Assembly (NCBI GenBank): GCA_041752235.1
Contig: JBGSHM010000018.1
Span: forward strand, 5,794 to 69,793
Direction: 5' to 3'
Length of the DNA: 64,000 nt
DNA from: SpSt-398 sp041752235
Lineage (GTDB): Bacteria > Bacteroidota > Bacteroidia > Chitinophagales > Chitinophagaceae
Each line of letters opens with the position of its first letter. Within the stretch, counting starts at the first letter, position 1. The notes beneath the pieces were generated by a model. It ran no database searches, was not told the origin of the DNA, and saw nothing but the letters and a program-made list of their open reading frames with translations. Below, piece after piece: positions 54,401 through 61,569 of the stretch. The translations under genes and the position numbers were made by a program.

Positions 54401-55049
54401 TATCATCAAAAGTGACACCAGTCGCCTGGAGCCGGCTATTGTCTACATTGATCTGGAATTCCCGTTCCGGGGAACCAACAATATCTACCCGGTTGATCTG
54501 GGTAAGCTCTTCCAGTTTATCCTGAAGGTCTTTCGCATATTTATCCAGCCGTACCACATCATAATTTCCGCTCACATTCACATACATGATCGGTTGGTCC
54601 GAGAAACTCACTTCCAATACAGTGGGTTCCTGGGTCAGGTCTGTCGGCAGATCGGCCTTGGCTTTATCCACCGCATCCCTCACTTTCTGCAACGCCACAT
54701 CGGTTTTGACATCCGTATTGAACTCCACAATGATCGCCGAGAAATCTTGCAGCGAATTGCTGGTTACTTTGTTGATCTTGGCCCCGGTAATCCCCTTGAT
54801 CTCTTTCTCGATCGGTTGGGTTACCAGGTTTTCCATATCCTTCGGTGAGTTACCTACGTAAACCGTTTGCACATAGATCGTAGGGATCACGATATCCGGA
54901 AACTGCTCTTTGGGCAGGGTGACGAATTGAAACACACCGGCCAGGGTAACAAAGACCATGATCAAATAGATCGAGGTCTTATTTTTGATACTCCAGGTCG
55001 TCGGTTTGAACTCCTTGAACTTTTCTTTTATTTTATCGATAGCACTCAT
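51468..55049 (-). CDS. RND efflux transporter permease
   Basis: 1193 residues. First membrane helix IYLIMVFVTLAGVFQF, then the large periplasmic loops, VLVILMFFMGVTNAFFVALSVPLSM, and the proton-relay region FALLFGLGIIVDDAIVVIENTHRI with the paired Asp residues near residue 425. A second repeat runs to TRIIPVLLTAVAAILGLIPLAVG near the end. It resembles HAE1/AcrB-type pumps (about 1040 residues) but carries about 60 extra residues, including two hydrophobic stretches near 530-565 (FWVAVGLGILLDLGGF and ILFLALLGVL) in the central cytoplasmic linker. Last gene of the TetR-TolC-adaptor-permease operon. Confidence 0.93.
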   Translation of the reverse strand: MSAIDKIKEKFKEFKPTTWSIKNKTSIYLIMVFVTLAGVFQFVTLPKEQFPDIVIPTIYVQTVYVGNSPKDMENLVTQPIEKEIKGITGAKINKVTSNSLQDFSAIIVEFNTDVKTDVALQKVRDAVDKAKADLPTDLTQEPTVLEVSFSDQPIMYVNVSGNYDVVRLDKYAKDLQDKLEELTQINRVDIVGSPEREFQINVDNSRLQATGVTFDDIANAVARENLDISGGLLEVGNMKRTLQLKGQLKTVFDIQKIVLRNNQGSPVYLKDVAEIKDTVKEKESYARLDGTNVITLNIIKRSGENLIETSEAVRKVVDELKGAQFPPDLNVVVTGDQSTAAQTSFNDLVNTIVLGFIFVLVILMFFMGVTNAFFVALSVPLSMFVAFIFLPAADLIVGSHVTLNFIVLFALLFGLGIIVDDAIVVIENTHRIFVQGKGKISSEKSAIMAAGEVWIPVLAGTLTTLAPFFPLLFWPGIIGKFMIYLPTMLIFTLTASLIVAFIMNPVFAVDFMNHDEEDNKKPRSAIFRSPIFWVAVGLGILLDLGGFTFLGNLILFLALLGVLDKYLLERMVKYFQGHALPWIMGHYETLLRWALKGWRPVWLLVGTFGLLIFSVGLFVVRQPPVVFFPGGDPNQIYVYLKLPVGTDIEYTDSVTKSMEKKVFKVLDMENNKKNPLVESVIANVAVGASDPTSGDQSTRPERGRIQVSFVAFEKRHGKSTAPYLDSIRAVIKGVPGAEITVSQEQNGPPTEPPVNIEVASENFDELIKTAVSLKNYLDSIQVPGVEELKMDVDLTNPEITLTVDRERALIEGVSTGQIGQQIRTALFGREVSKIKDGEDEYKIQLRTQELQRKNLVDLLNMNIRFQDMAAGGAVKSIPMTSLVKAELTSTLGSVKRKDYKRVITLTSNVLETQGYTPTAVNAELKNYIADFKGKPDGVSIAQTGEGEQQQETGEFLGKALIIALMLILFILVLQFNSISKSVIILTEILFSVIGVLLGFAITKMEVSVVMTGIGIVGLAGIVVKNGILVIEFADELRARGMRTREAVIQAGRTRIIPVLLTAVAAILGLIPLAVGLNINFVTMFSEFNPHIFFGGDNAVFWKPLSWTIIFGLIFAFFMTLMIVPSMYLIAERLRRPMRRQFAGKWISFLGIPPLTLVFIPLMFISMFIHRAAVARRRRKLGKGADETFVGSWF

Positions 55050-55076
55050 AAACGTTGATTAAAGGTTGAGACGGTT

Positions 55077-56243
55077 TTATTTCGCCGAAGTGGTCAGGGG
55101 TAATCCATCATACAATCCCTGGAAACCTTCGATGATCAGTTGGTCGCCTTCTGCTAATCCGCTCTTCACTTCCAATTTGTCGCCATAGATTTCTCCGATC
55201 ACTACACGCTTTTTGCGCGCGGTAAGTCTGGTTCCTTCTTTTACAGCCACCAGCACAAACTTCCCTTGCTCATCGGTTTGCAAAGTATTCACCGGAATCG
55301 TGATCGTATTCTTGGCAAAATAATCCTGGATACGAACGAGGGCGATCTGGTTGGGACGAAAATTATTCCCCGGAATCGGTGCCTCTATATAGAAAGAACG
55401 GCTCAGGGGGTCAATGATCTTACCGGCCACATTGATCCGCGCATTGATGGTTTGGTTTGATTCGGGTAAAACCACTTGCATCACACTTCCCACCCCTACT
55501 CTTCCAAGATAGTTCTCAGGAACTTTGACCACTGCTTTCAGGTTATTGGAATTCACGATCCGGATACCTGCCATGGAGGCAGAAGCAGCCGAAAATGATT
55601 CACCTACTCTAATATTGACCTGGTCAGCTACTCCACTCATCTCCGCATATACACTGGTATAAGAGAGTTGCTCCTGCGCCAGGGCCAGTTGTTTCTTTAA
55701 TTGATCCACATTGTTCTTGGCACTCAGCAATTGCACTTCGGTTCCAATATTCTGGCTCCACAGGTTCTGCTGGCGTTTGTACAGGTCTTCGGCAAAAACC
55801 AATTGGCTTTCCATCTGATCGATCTGCTTACGCTCCAGCGCATCATCCAATTTCAACAGCAACTGACCCTTCTTCACCGATTGCCCTTGTTTTACATAAA
55901 TAGCTCTTACCTGGCCGCCCATTCCACGTGGAGTGACATAAGCGATATTTTCTGACTCAACACTTCCCTGCAGGTCAATAAAGTGGGTAAAATCGCCCAT
56001 GCTGAGTGTAGTCAGCGATACGAGTTTGGGTTTTTCCTCCCGCGCGGCAGAAGGATCGAGTTTTTTGATCTCCTCTTCCAACTTGGAAATTTGGGCGGTC
56101 ATATTTCGTTGGTCAGTTTTTAACTTTTCCAGCGTGGCTTTTTTATCATTCAGCGCAGATTTTTCGTCTTTGCCGGCTCCCCCGCAGGATACGAGGAATA
56201 CGAGGAACAGGGCAGCCCCTGTAGTTTTGATCAGCGTATGCAT
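55077..56243 (-). CDS. Membrane-fusion protein (periplasmic adaptor) of RND pump
   Basis: 388 residues. The lipobox FLVSC (Cys 20) makes it an inner-membrane lipoprotein. An N-terminal coiled coil (DKKATLEKLKTDQRNMTAQISKLEEEIKKL) precedes the barrel-sandwich/lipoyl domain (GGQVRAIYVKQGQSVKKGQLLLKLDDALE), the alpha-hairpin (about 115-190), a beta-barrel (SNNLKAVVKVPENYLGRVGVG) and membrane-proximal domains. It links the permease to the TolC-type channel. 27 bp before the permease gene and 31 bp after the channel gene. Confidence 0.92.
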   Translation of the reverse strand: MHTLIKTTGAALFLVFLVSCGGAGKDEKSALNDKKATLEKLKTDQRNMTAQISKLEEEIKKLDPSAAREEKPKLVSLTTLSMGDFTHFIDLQGSVESENIAYVTPRGMGGQVRAIYVKQGQSVKKGQLLLKLDDALERKQIDQMESQLVFAEDLYKRQQNLWSQNIGTEVQLLSAKNNVDQLKKQLALAQEQLSYTSVYAEMSGVADQVNIRVGESFSAASASMAGIRIVNSNNLKAVVKVPENYLGRVGVGSVMQVVLPESNQTINARINVAGKIIDPLSRSFYIEAPIPGNNFRPNQIALVRIQDYFAKNTITIPVNTLQTDEQGKFVLVAVKEGTRLTARKKRVVIGEIYGDKLEVKSGLAEGDQLIIEGFQGLYDGLPLTTSAK

Positions 56244-56274
56244 TTGATATTATTTAGCGTTCATGGTTGTTAGT

Positions 56275-57681
56275 TTAGAGTTTTCCGGTTGCTTTTTGAA
56301 AATCCACCTTGGCGATGATGGCATCGTACAGGGCGCTGATATAGTTGGTTTGGGCCGATTTCAATTCGGTTTGGGATTGTGTGATCTCCAGGGCTGAACC
56401 GGTCCCCACTTCAAATTTTTTCTTGGTTTGCTGGTACACTTTTTCTGCCAGTTCCATATTCTTCTTCTGCTCATCCAGGGTGATCAAGGCGGAGCGATAA
56501 CTGATTCGGGCCGCTTCCACTTCCTGATCAATCATATTCTTCATGGCATCAATCTGGATGTTTGCTTGTTGTACCGCTATCTGTGCTTGTGCAATTTTGG
56601 CCTTGGTCGAAAATCCGTTAAAGATGGGCACATTGATATTCAGATTCACATTGGAGATGGTGAACCAGTCTCCCTTTCCAAAGAAATCAAACTTGTTTCG
56701 CTGGGCATTTTTCAAATAGGCACCCGAAAGACTGACCGTTGGTATCTGGCTGAGTTTGTATCGGCGTACATTGAACTCGCTCAGCTTCCGACTGATCTCC
56801 GCATATTGGTAATCCGGGCGATCGGTGTAATTGAATTGACCCAGTTCCAATCCGCCTTCCTTGATCATGTCATCGGTCAGCACATCGGTCAGGACCAATG
56901 TATCTTTTACAGGCATTCCCATCAACACTTTCAAACCGAGATAGCCGGTTTCAATGCCATTGAGTGCCTTGGTCATTTCTGTTTGCAGATTTGATTTTTG
57001 TACCTGCAGTTTATCGATGTCCAACTTTTCGGCAAAACCATTATCATAGAGGATCCGGGTAGTGCGGGCCAGACTGTCCACCAATCCGATATTCGCATCC
57101 AGCAATTCCAATTGTCTTTTGCTGACCAGGAGCTGGTAATAGATCTTATGAATATTGGCCTTGATATTCTCTTCGGTTACTTCCACATTCTTTTCAGCCC
57201 ATTCAATCGTGGTTCGCCGGGCCTGGAGACCGACAAACACCTGCCCGTCAAAGAGGAGCTGGTTCAGGGTCAGTCCCACACTGGAAGAATACTTCGTACC
57301 GAATTGAGCCTGGATAAATCCAAAATCAGCCGGGGAAACAATGGTGTTCCCGTTTCCGTCCTTCACGCCTTCTGCCTCCAAAACACCGTAGGTAGCGGCG
57401 GCAATAAAGTTGGGAAAAGACTGAGTAGCCACATTGGGGTTATAGGTCGCACCAAGGGTACCGTTAATACTGGGATAAGCGGCTGCGGTCACCTCTCGGT
57501 TCACCTCCGCCTGATTTTTTACCGCCAGTAAGGCATTTTTTACCTGGGCGCTGTTCTTCTTGGCATATTCCACCGACTGGGCCAGCGAGAATTCATGCCG
57601 TTCCTGCGCCTCCGATCGTATTCCAATGATCGATAGGGTCAGGATTAGAAGTAAGGTAGCAGTTGATTGTAGTGTCCTCAT
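56275..57681 (-). CDS. TolC-family outer-membrane channel
   Basis: 468 residues with a signal peptide (LLLILTLSIIGIRSEAQE). The two-fold TolC repeat is visible: HEFSLAQSVEYAKKNSAQVKNALLAVKNQAEVNREVTAAAYPSING in the first half and ISRKLSEFNVRRYKLSQIPTVSLSGAYLKN in the second. Long amphipathic helices and periodic Gly/Asn fit the trimeric barrel-and-tunnel channel. It completes the tripartite efflux system with the next two genes. It begins 13 bp after the TetR stop, so it is under the regulator's promoter. Confidence 0.92.
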   Translation of the reverse strand: MRTLQSTATLLLILTLSIIGIRSEAQERHEFSLAQSVEYAKKNSAQVKNALLAVKNQAEVNREVTAAAYPSINGTLGATYNPNVATQSFPNFIAAATYGVLEAEGVKDGNGNTIVSPADFGFIQAQFGTKYSSSVGLTLNQLLFDGQVFVGLQARRTTIEWAEKNVEVTEENIKANIHKIYYQLLVSKRQLELLDANIGLVDSLARTTRILYDNGFAEKLDIDKLQVQKSNLQTEMTKALNGIETGYLGLKVLMGMPVKDTLVLTDVLTDDMIKEGGLELGQFNYTDRPDYQYAEISRKLSEFNVRRYKLSQIPTVSLSGAYLKNAQRNKFDFFGKGDWFTISNVNLNINVPIFNGFSTKAKIAQAQIAVQQANIQIDAMKNMIDQEVEAARISYRSALITLDEQKKNMELAEKVYQQTKKKFEVGTGSALEITQSQTELKSAQTNYISALYDAIIAKVDFQKATGKL

Positions 57682-57694
57682 AGATCCTTATTTA

Positions 57695-58306
57695 TTAAAT
57701 AGAAAATTCTTTTAGGTATTTCTGTATCAGTTTATGTCCTTTCGAGGTAGCAATGCCAAAAGTGAAATGTACCATCACCTCCCGGGCCACTGTGGCCACT
57801 TCATACTTCGATGGTGGGAACACATCCATATTAAAGGGAATGAACATACTCTCCAGCCGGTAGCGCGACAGGATATCGATGGAAATATCCTCCCGATACA
57901 ATTCCTCTTTGATCCCCCTTTGCATGTTTTGCTTTACCATGGACAGGATAAACTCATTCTTATGCTTTTCAAAATGACGAAAGGCTTTGGGATGAAATTT
58001 CTGAAGGTCATAGATCACCACCGGGTTCATTTCCCGGATCTGTTTCAGTACCGATTGCATCAGGATGAATACCTCTTCGATCGCATTCCCGGCCATCTGG
58101 CAACTGTTCAGACAATCCTGCTCCCCCTTGTTCACATCATCGGCTACCACGGCCTCAATCAGTTCATCCTTGTCCACAAAATGCTGGTACAAGGTCTTTT
58201 TACTCATACCCAACTGACCCGCGATCTCGTCCATCGACACCGACCGGATCCCATACCGCATGAACATCTCAAGCGCCTTTTCCTGTATTCTGTCTTTTAC
58301 CTCCAT
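57695..58306 (-). CDS. TetR/AcrR-family regulator of the efflux operon
   Basis: 203 residues from the ATG at 58306 (MEVKDRIQEKALEMFMRYGIRSVSMDEIA). Earlier in-frame codons from 58405 would lie upstream of the promoter element at 58324-58331, so they are rejected. The N-terminal helix-turn-helix reads SMDEIAGQLGMSKKTLYQHFVDKDELI (about residues 21-48). The C-terminal ligand domain ends in KGHKLIQKYLKEFSI. First gene of the operon, most likely repressing it together with itself. Confidence 0.9.
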   Translation of the reverse strand: MEVKDRIQEKALEMFMRYGIRSVSMDEIAGQLGMSKKTLYQHFVDKDELIEAVVADDVNKGEQDCLNSCQMAGNAIEEVFILMQSVLKQIREMNPVVIYDLQKFHPKAFRHFEKHKNEFILSMVKQNMQRGIKEELYREDISIDILSRYRLESMFIPFNMDVFPPSKYEVATVAREVMVHFTFGIATSKGHKLIQKYLKEFSI

Positions 58307-58323
58307 TTGTAATATTCGGGGGG

Positions 58324-58331
58324 CAAAACTA
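58324..58331 (-). promoter_or_regulatory. Perfect -7 promoter element of the efflux operon
   Basis: The minus strand reads TAGTTTTG, 18 bp before the TetR ATG at 58306. Confidence 0.55.
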
Positions 58332-58332
58332 T

Positions 58333-58360
58333 GGAAACTATTAACGTTGCCAAAGTTTCC
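58333..58360. promoter_or_regulatory. Candidate TetR operator
   Basis: GGAAACT (58333-58339) and AGTTTCC (58354-58360) are 7-bp inverted half-sites with 14 bp between them. They lie directly upstream of the -7 element at 58324-58331, where a repressor would block the promoter. Confidence 0.35.
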
Positions 58361-58428
58361 GGCATTAATTTTACATTTTTGGGATGGGCGGCTTTCTTGT
58401 TTCACAGGCGGTTTGAGCCCACACAGCT

Positions 58429-58436
58429 TATATTTA
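58429..58436 (+). promoter_or_regulatory. Near-consensus -7 element of DUF502 gene
   Basis: TATATTTA differs from TAnnTTTG only at the last base and lies 17 nt before the ATG at 58454. Confidence 0.3.
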
Positions 58437-58453
58437 CATCTAAATCCTAAAAG

Positions 58454-59149
58454 ATGAACCCCAAACCCTCAGCAATTGGGCGCTTTACATATAAGAAATT
58501 ACTTCGATATTTCATTCAGGGTTTACTGATCATGGCTCCCATCGCCATTTCTTTTTGGGCCATTGTGGCGTTGTTCAATTTTCTTGACGAACTGCTCCCG
58601 CAAATATTGGGTACTACGAAACAAATTGCCGTGGATTCGAACGGGGATGGGGTATTGGAGATAAAAACGGTAAAGGGTTTGCCCAAGGGTATCGGTTTTG
58701 GCATCATCATGGTCCTGATCATCCTTATCGGCTATGTTTCTTCCTTTTTTGTGGTGGGGCGTTTTGTAGAAATATTTGAAAAGGTGCTGGAGCGTACCCC
58801 GGGGATAAAATTCATCTATACGTCCGTGAAGGATTTCTTTGAGGCTTTTGCCGGGGACAAGCGAAAATTTGACAAACCCATTCTGGTCAATGTACATTCG
58901 GAGGAGGTATGGATGGTTGGGTTTTTGACCAACGAGGACCTTCATCAGTTTGAATTAGGGGCAGAATATGTATCCGCGTATGTGCCTCAGGGTTATAATA
59001 TTGCCGGGCAGGTCTATCTCATCAAGCGAAGCCGGGTCCGTCGCCTGGAAGATCTTGCCCCAGGTGATGCCATGAAATTTGCCGTCACCGGTGGGGTGGT
59101 GCATATTCAGGATCCTGTCATCCCACATGCTGGGGAAAATCCTCGTTAA
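58454..59149 (+). CDS. DUF502 family membrane protein
   Basis: 231 residues. Two N-terminal membrane segments (LRYFIQGLLIMAPIAISFWAIVALF near residues 16-40 and IGFGIIMVLIILIGYVSSFFVVGRF near 80-104), then a soluble C-terminal half with KVLERTPGIKFIYTSVKDFFEAF and AYVPQGYNIAGQVYLI, both typical of DUF502. A Pro-rich segment APGDAMKFAVTGGVV ends the conserved part. Inner membrane; the function is unknown. Divergent from the TetR gene and followed by the phospholipase-like gene (80-87 bp). Confidence 0.85.
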   Translation: MNPKPSAIGRFTYKKLLRYFIQGLLIMAPIAISFWAIVALFNFLDELLPQILGTTKQIAVDSNGDGVLEIKTVKGLPKGIGFGIIMVLIILIGYVSSFFVVGRFVEIFEKVLERTPGIKFIYTSVKDFFEAFAGDKRKFDKPILVNVHSEEVWMVGFLTNEDLHQFELGAEYVSAYVPQGYNIAGQVYLIKRSRVRRLEDLAPGDAMKFAVTGGVVHIQDPVIPHAGENPR

Positions 59150-59211
59150 GTCTCGAGGATAATACCATTTTCTTCCGGGTTCAATTTCGAACACCACTTT
59201 CAATTCCTTGC

Positions 59212-59219
59212 TTTCTTTG
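59212..59219 (+). promoter_or_regulatory. Near-consensus -7 element before the phospholipase-like gene
   Basis: TTTCTTTG, one mismatch from TAnnTTTG, lies 10 nt before an ATG at 59230 and 17 nt before the GTG at 59237. Confidence 0.3.
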
Positions 59220-59236
59220 TAAGGAAATAATGATCC

Positions 59237-60103
59237 GTGCCCTATTCTTTACCCATATTATTCATGACCACACCTCTGTACTGGGGATTTTATGGTCACC
59301 AATTGATCAATCGGTATGCCGTTTATTTATTGCCCCCGGAGATGGTGGTCTTTTTCAAACCACACATCGAATACCTTTCCACGCATGCGGTGGATCCGGA
59401 CAATCGCCGGTATATGATCCCCGAGGAAGGACCCAGACATTACATTGATCTGGACCGGTATGGTGTGCCTCCCTGGGATACACTCCCCCGGTCCTGGTCA
59501 AAAGCGGTGAAGAAATTTTCAGCCGATAGTTTGCAACAGCATGGGATCGTTCCCTGGTGGGTACAGACCATGCTTCGGCGACTGACAAAGGCTTTTCATG
59601 ACCATGACCGGCAGCGGGTACTCAAGTTAGCCGCGGAGATCGGGCATTATATCGCTGATGCGCATGTCCCCTTGCATGCCTGTAGCAACCACAATGGACA
59701 ATACACGGGTCAAAAAGGAATTCACGGTTTATGGGAAAGCCGGATACCTGAACTCCTGGCTGAAAAAGAATGGGATTTTTTTATAGGTAAGGCTATATAT
59801 ATAGATGACCCGGGTAAATTCATCTGGGAAAGGGTGGAGGAAAGTGGAAGGGCTTCCGATACGGTGTTGACCATGGAACGGCAGTTGACCAGCCAATTTC
59901 CACCTGATCAGAAATTTGCTTTTGAGGAGCGAAAAGGAGTTCTGATCAGACAATATTCTTCCGCCTTTTCCCAGGCCTATGATCAATGCATGAAAGGCAT
60001 GGTGGAACGGCGTATGCGTGCCTCTATTCTCGCAGTAGCTTCTTTCTGGTACACTGCCTGGGTAAATGCAGGGATGCCGGTGTTGAAGGAGGAGGGGTTT
60101 TAG
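59237..60103 (+). CDS. Zinc-dependent phospholipase C / P1-nuclease-like protein
   Basis: 288 residues from a GTG at 59237; the in-frame ATG at 59264 gives MTTPLYWGFYGHQ. The fold is shown by WGFYGHQLINR (Trp and His zinc ligands at the mature N-terminus in this family), HYIDLDRYG (near residue 74) and AAEIGHYIADAHVPLHACSNHNG (near 135), the zinc-ligand helix of the PF00882/S1-P1 fold. The N-terminus is odd: homologues have a signal peptide ending just before the Trp, but this frame has no positively charged signal of normal length. An ATG at 59230 with a purine-rich upstream stretch is in another frame, so a frameshift near 59250 is possible. Substrate (phospholipid or nucleic acid) is uncertain. 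Confidence 0.72.
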   Translation: MPYSLPILFMTTPLYWGFYGHQLINRYAVYLLPPEMVVFFKPHIEYLSTHAVDPDNRRYMIPEEGPRHYIDLDRYGVPPWDTLPRSWSKAVKKFSADSLQQHGIVPWWVQTMLRRLTKAFHDHDRQRVLKLAAEIGHYIADAHVPLHACSNHNGQYTGQKGIHGLWESRIPELLAEKEWDFFIGKAIYIDDPGKFIWERVEESGRASDTVLTMERQLTSQFPPDQKFAFEERKGVLIRQYSSAFSQAYDQCMKGMVERRMRASILAVASFWYTAWVNAGMPVLKEEGF

Positions 60104-60112
60104 TCGGAGAGT

Positions 60113-60180
60113 GGAGTCGGGAGTCGGATGACCGGGGTTGGATGATGGATGTTAGATGTTGGAGGGTGGAGGGTGAAGGG
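60113..60180. repeat. GGATG/GGAGTCGG-type tandem-like repeats, left arm
   Basis: Bases just after the stop at 60103 are purine-rich words (GGAGTCGG, GGATGATGGATG, GGAGGGTGG). Complementary words (CCATCATCCACC, CATCCGTCATCC) fill 60410-60468. Together the two arms make most of the 60104-60468 gap an imperfect inverted repeat; no gene was seen in the gap. Similar GGATG words are at 63948-63997. Confidence 0.55.
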
Positions 60181-60210
60181 TGGGCGGTAGTCGAACGGCG
60201 GAGGGCCGCT

Positions 60211-60347
60211 GTGCGAGACCTCTGGTCTCGCACTTCTCTCCTGTCGCCTCCGGCGACTCGAGTTTAATACACTAACTATTAAAAAAGTTTGAAAATGTTT
60301 GTCGCCAGAGGCGACTTTCTACAGGTGCGAGACCAGAGGTCTCGCAC
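60211..60347. terminator. Nested inverted repeat at convergent junction
   Basis: Four short palindromes sit in mirror order: GTGCGAGACC/GGTCTCGCAC at 60211-60233, GTCGCC/GGCGAC at 60243-60257, GTCGCC/GGCGAC at 60301-60315 and GTGCGAGACC/GGTCTCGCAC at 60325-60347. The whole is a 47-bp inverted repeat around a 43-nt AT-rich centre, with each arm holding two smaller hairpins. It lies between the convergent phospholipase-like and TPR genes and probably acts in both directions. Confidence 0.65.
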
Positions 60348-60468
60348 AGCAAACCTCCGAATTTCGATCATCGCCTCCAACTTCCAACATCCTTCCTCCG
60401 ACCCTGGACCCCGGACCACCATCATCCACCATCCGTCATCCAACATCCGTCATCCGTCCCCCGCCACC

Positions 60469-61473
60469 TCACCGCACCTGATAATACTGCCTGGCTGGCA
60501 TGCGAAACACGCTGGACTTCTGAAGTTTGGTAAAAAGGGCATACGGTTCGGCGTGCGTTCTCGTCCATGCATCAAAAGCAGGAAGGTTTTCTACCGCTCC
60601 AAATAACCACTGGTTATAGGCATCAAAAAGTCCTTCGCGGAGCAATTGCTGATGAAAATCAAATAAGCGAAAGGGGAATTGAGTAGCATAGTTCTCATAC
60701 CATTCGAGTATGAAACGGGTTCTGACCATGGTCAGCGATTCGGTATTGACACCCTTGGTTAATTGGGAAGCTTGTTTGCCCATGCACTCAAGAAAGGATT
60801 TCGCAAAAGGGCTTTTGTTTTTTTCCTCTCCTTTGAGCAGGTCCGCTTCGGCAAATAATTTCTCTTTGTAGGCTTTAAGCAGGAGTTCTTTCATGGCGGC
60901 TCCTCGGCGGGAGAGACTCTCCATATTTACAAAGATCTCGCCATAGATAAGGCTCCATACTTTGTCCTTGGTATAGAAATAGAACAGGGCCGCATTGTAA
61001 TAATTTCCGCCATATCCGGGGTCAACCTCAATGCCCTTCTCCCACCAGGTGATGGCCGAATAGTCATTTTTGGCCCAGAGCAATTCGCCGTATTCACTGT
61101 GGAGTGGCCCGCTTTTGGGAAACTTCTTTAAGCCCTTTTTATATACTTTATCACCTTCCTTGGCATCTTCCAGGGCCTTGTACACATTACCCGCTATCTG
61201 AAAAGTAATGACATCCGCATCTTCCCGGTCAATGACGGCTTTTACCCCTTCCACCGCCTTCACATAATCACGCTTGAAATAATAACATTGGATCAACTCC
61301 TTTTGCAGCTCCAGGCTTTTTTTGTCTTGCTGCAATCCCCGGTTCAATACCACGATCGCATTGTCGAAATCACCGGAACGCATAAAGGTGCGTGCTGTTT
61401 CCAGATAAGTTTCCTGGCCAAAAGTCAGGAAAGCATTGAGTAGCAATATAATTAACAGGCCAATAGGCTTCAT
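60469..61473 (-). CDS. Secreted tetratricopeptide-repeat protein
   Basis: 334 residues. Signal peptide (MKPIGLLIILLLNAFLTFGQ), then TPR-like helical repeats through about residue 150 (ARTFMRSGDFDNAIVVLNRGLQQDKKS, IQCYYFKRDYVKAVEGVKAVIDRED, AGNVYKALEDAKEGDKVYKKGLKKFPKS, GELLWAKNDYSAITWWEKGIEVDPG). The second half is helical without clear repeats. A scaffold for protein contacts in the periplasm is likely; no partner can be named. Its stop is at the edge of the repeat-rich junction 60104-60468. Confidence 0.82.
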   Translation of the reverse strand: MKPIGLLIILLLNAFLTFGQETYLETARTFMRSGDFDNAIVVLNRGLQQDKKSLELQKELIQCYYFKRDYVKAVEGVKAVIDREDADVITFQIAGNVYKALEDAKEGDKVYKKGLKKFPKSGPLHSEYGELLWAKNDYSAITWWEKGIEVDPGYGGNYYNAALFYFYTKDKVWSLIYGEIFVNMESLSRRGAAMKELLLKAYKEKLFAEADLLKGEEKNKSPFAKSFLECMGKQASQLTKGVNTESLTMVRTRFILEWYENYATQFPFRLFDFHQQLLREGLFDAYNQWLFGAVENLPAFDAWTRTHAEPYALFTKLQKSSVFRMPARQYYQVR

Positions 61474-61540
61474 GGATGCAATTTAGTGAAATTGGTCTTG
61501 GCGATCTTTTATTAAAATGCAAAAGTTATACCTAACAGAA

Positions 61541-61558
61541 AGCAGCTTTTAGCTGCTG
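61541..61558. repeat. Small hairpin related to the AGCTATTAGC family
   Basis: AGCAGC-TTTTA-GCTGCT (61541-61557) is a 6-bp stem with a 5-nt loop, 13 bp after the stop of the DUF1015 gene on the minus strand. Weak terminator at best. Confidence 0.3.
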
Positions 61559-61569
61559 GTTATAGGCAA

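Noticed and set aside
59230..59448. 72-codon frame starting at an ATG with a good upstream sequence
   Set aside because: It overlaps the N-terminal coding region of the phospholipase-like gene in another frame and has no recognisable features. Kept only as part of the possible frameshift finding.
60211..60347. Repeats that might suggest a CRISPR array
   Set aside because: The repeats are palindromes in mirror order without regular spacers, and no cas gene is in the window.
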